Shown: positions 63,495 to 64,000 of the stretch, in pieces
Position numbering within the stretch: the stretch's first letter is position 1
Layout of the letters: each line of letters opens with the position of its first letter
Assembly (NCBI GenBank): GCA_050291725.1
Contig: JBNKKH010000035.1
Location: 24,156 to 88,155, forward strand
Direction of reading: 5' to 3'
Length of the DNA stretch: 64,000 nucleotides
Source: JAAGZL01 sp050291725
GTDB lineage: Bacteria > Pseudomonadota > Gammaproteobacteria > Chromatiales > Chromatiaceae
The notes under the pieces: model-generated
The model's database searches: none
What the model was told of the DNA's origin: nothing
What the model saw: the letters and a program-made list of their open reading frames with translations, nothing else
Translations under genes and position numbers: made by a program

Positions 63495-64000
63495 ATGCCT
63501 AACTTATTAAAATCAGGTTTTTCACTAAGAACCTACATAACTATCTCTTTAATTGCCTTTAGCCTGATGCTCATTGGCACACAGACACATGCTGAAGATG
63601 TAGCCCATACTAAAAAGCCCAGCATCGGCGTTTCTGAGTATACAGATGATAAACGTAGTGAAGCTGAAAAGCGGATGCTACAAGAGGTTGATAGCGACTC
63701 CACGACCGATCACGCTGAGCTAAAGGAACTGCAAGGGCCATTTGCTAATGGCAGTGAAGTAACCAAGGCCTGTCTCTCCTGCCACAACAAGGCGGGCAAG
63801 CAGTTCATGCACTCCATACACTGGAAGTGGGAATACAAACACCCCAAAACAGGCCAAACCCTGGGCAAGAAGACCCTGGTCAACAACTTCTGTACCAATG
63901 CCCGCGGTAACGAAGGCATGTGTGCCATGTGCCACGCCAGTTACAACCACGTGGACAGTAACTTCGACTACTCCAACCAGGAGAACATCGACTGTGTTGT
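63495..64000 (+). CDS. otr: Octahaem c-type cytochrome, tetrathionate reductase (Otr) family, N-terminal part (cut by window edge)
   Basis: The open frame starts at ATG 63495, 8 bases after GGAGGG, and runs off the window. It has a signal peptide (about 1-35, ending THAED). Haem-binding motifs CLSCH (in TKACLSCHNKAGKQFMHSIHWKWEY) and CAMCH (in CAMCHASYNHVDSNFDYSNQENIDCVV) are seen so far, and a further CVV-CH motif seems to begin at the edge. Otr-family proteins reduce tetrathionate, nitrite or hydroxylamine in the periplasm. Confidence 0.88.
   Translation, partial: MPNLLKSGFSLRTYITISLIAFSLMLIGTQTHAEDVAHTKKPSIGVSEYTDDKRSEAEKRMLQEVDSDSTTDHAELKELQGPFANGSEVTKACLSCHNKAGKQFMHSIHWKWEYKHPKTGQTLGKKTLVNNFCTNARGNEGMCAMCHASYNHVDSNFDYSNQENIDCV

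Overview
The window is a chromosomal stretch of a gammaproteobacterium. The gene order is typical of that class: rpsB-tsf-pyrH-frr-uppS-cdsA-dxr-rseP-bamA-skp-lpxD, thrS-infC-rpmI-rplT-pheS-pheT-ihfA-merR-tRNA-Pro, and dnaX-ybaB-recR. Two periplasmic di-haem peroxidases, cytochrome bd, a b561 and an octahaem tetrathionate-reductase-like cytochrome at the right edge suggest a facultative or microaerophilic organism with sulfur or nitrogen redox chemistry, perhaps a Chromatiales or sulfur-oxidiser relative. The species cannot be fixed from sequence alone. No phage, transposase gene or CRISPR array was seen.

1-10.9 kb (minus strand) is the translation, lipid and outer-membrane-assembly cluster, read from an rpsB promoter near 10.8 kb down to lpxD, which is cut by the window edge. 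10.9-17 kb (plus) holds map, glnD, dapL and lysA; the one-step LL-diaminopimelate aminotransferase sits where many relatives have a succinylase-branch gene. 17-21 kb (minus) holds hinT, recR, ybaB and dnaX (with a probable programmed -1 frameshift) and the 4.5S RNA. tRNA-Pro follows, flanked by two 146-bp tandem repeats. 21.3-29.1 kb (minus) is the ihfA/pheST/rplT/infC/thrS block ending at tRNA-Val. An inverted-repeat element lies between pheS and pheT, and infC probably starts at ATC.

29.4-43.2 kb is mixed: a PiT phosphate transporter, an HNH protein, a MacAB-like efflux operon with two different permeases, two unrecognised genes (35.8-38.9 kb), uvrB, an aminotransferase, a lone FimT/GspH pseudopilin and tRNA-Asn. 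43.2-53.6 kb holds a GH17-GT2 glucan synthase, a di-haem peroxidase translationally coupled to a GGDEF-EAL protein, a TrpD2/haem-oxygenase-like pair and three very small proteins.

53.8-64 kb is a redox island. A PAS/sigma-54 activator is divergent from an operon encoding a NifX-like protein, CydP, CydA, CydB and CydX. Between them lie a good -24/-12 promoter, an FNR-like box and a perfect palindrome. Further right are DUF302, a Crp/Fnr regulator, a 98-bp MITE-like element with a 10-bp target duplication, a membrane-anchored di-haem peroxidase, a DUF4242 protein and the start of an octahaem cytochrome, with two more palindromic operators. The most interesting items are this regulatory arrangement, the unknown gene pair, and the small repeat elements at tRNA genes and inside operons.
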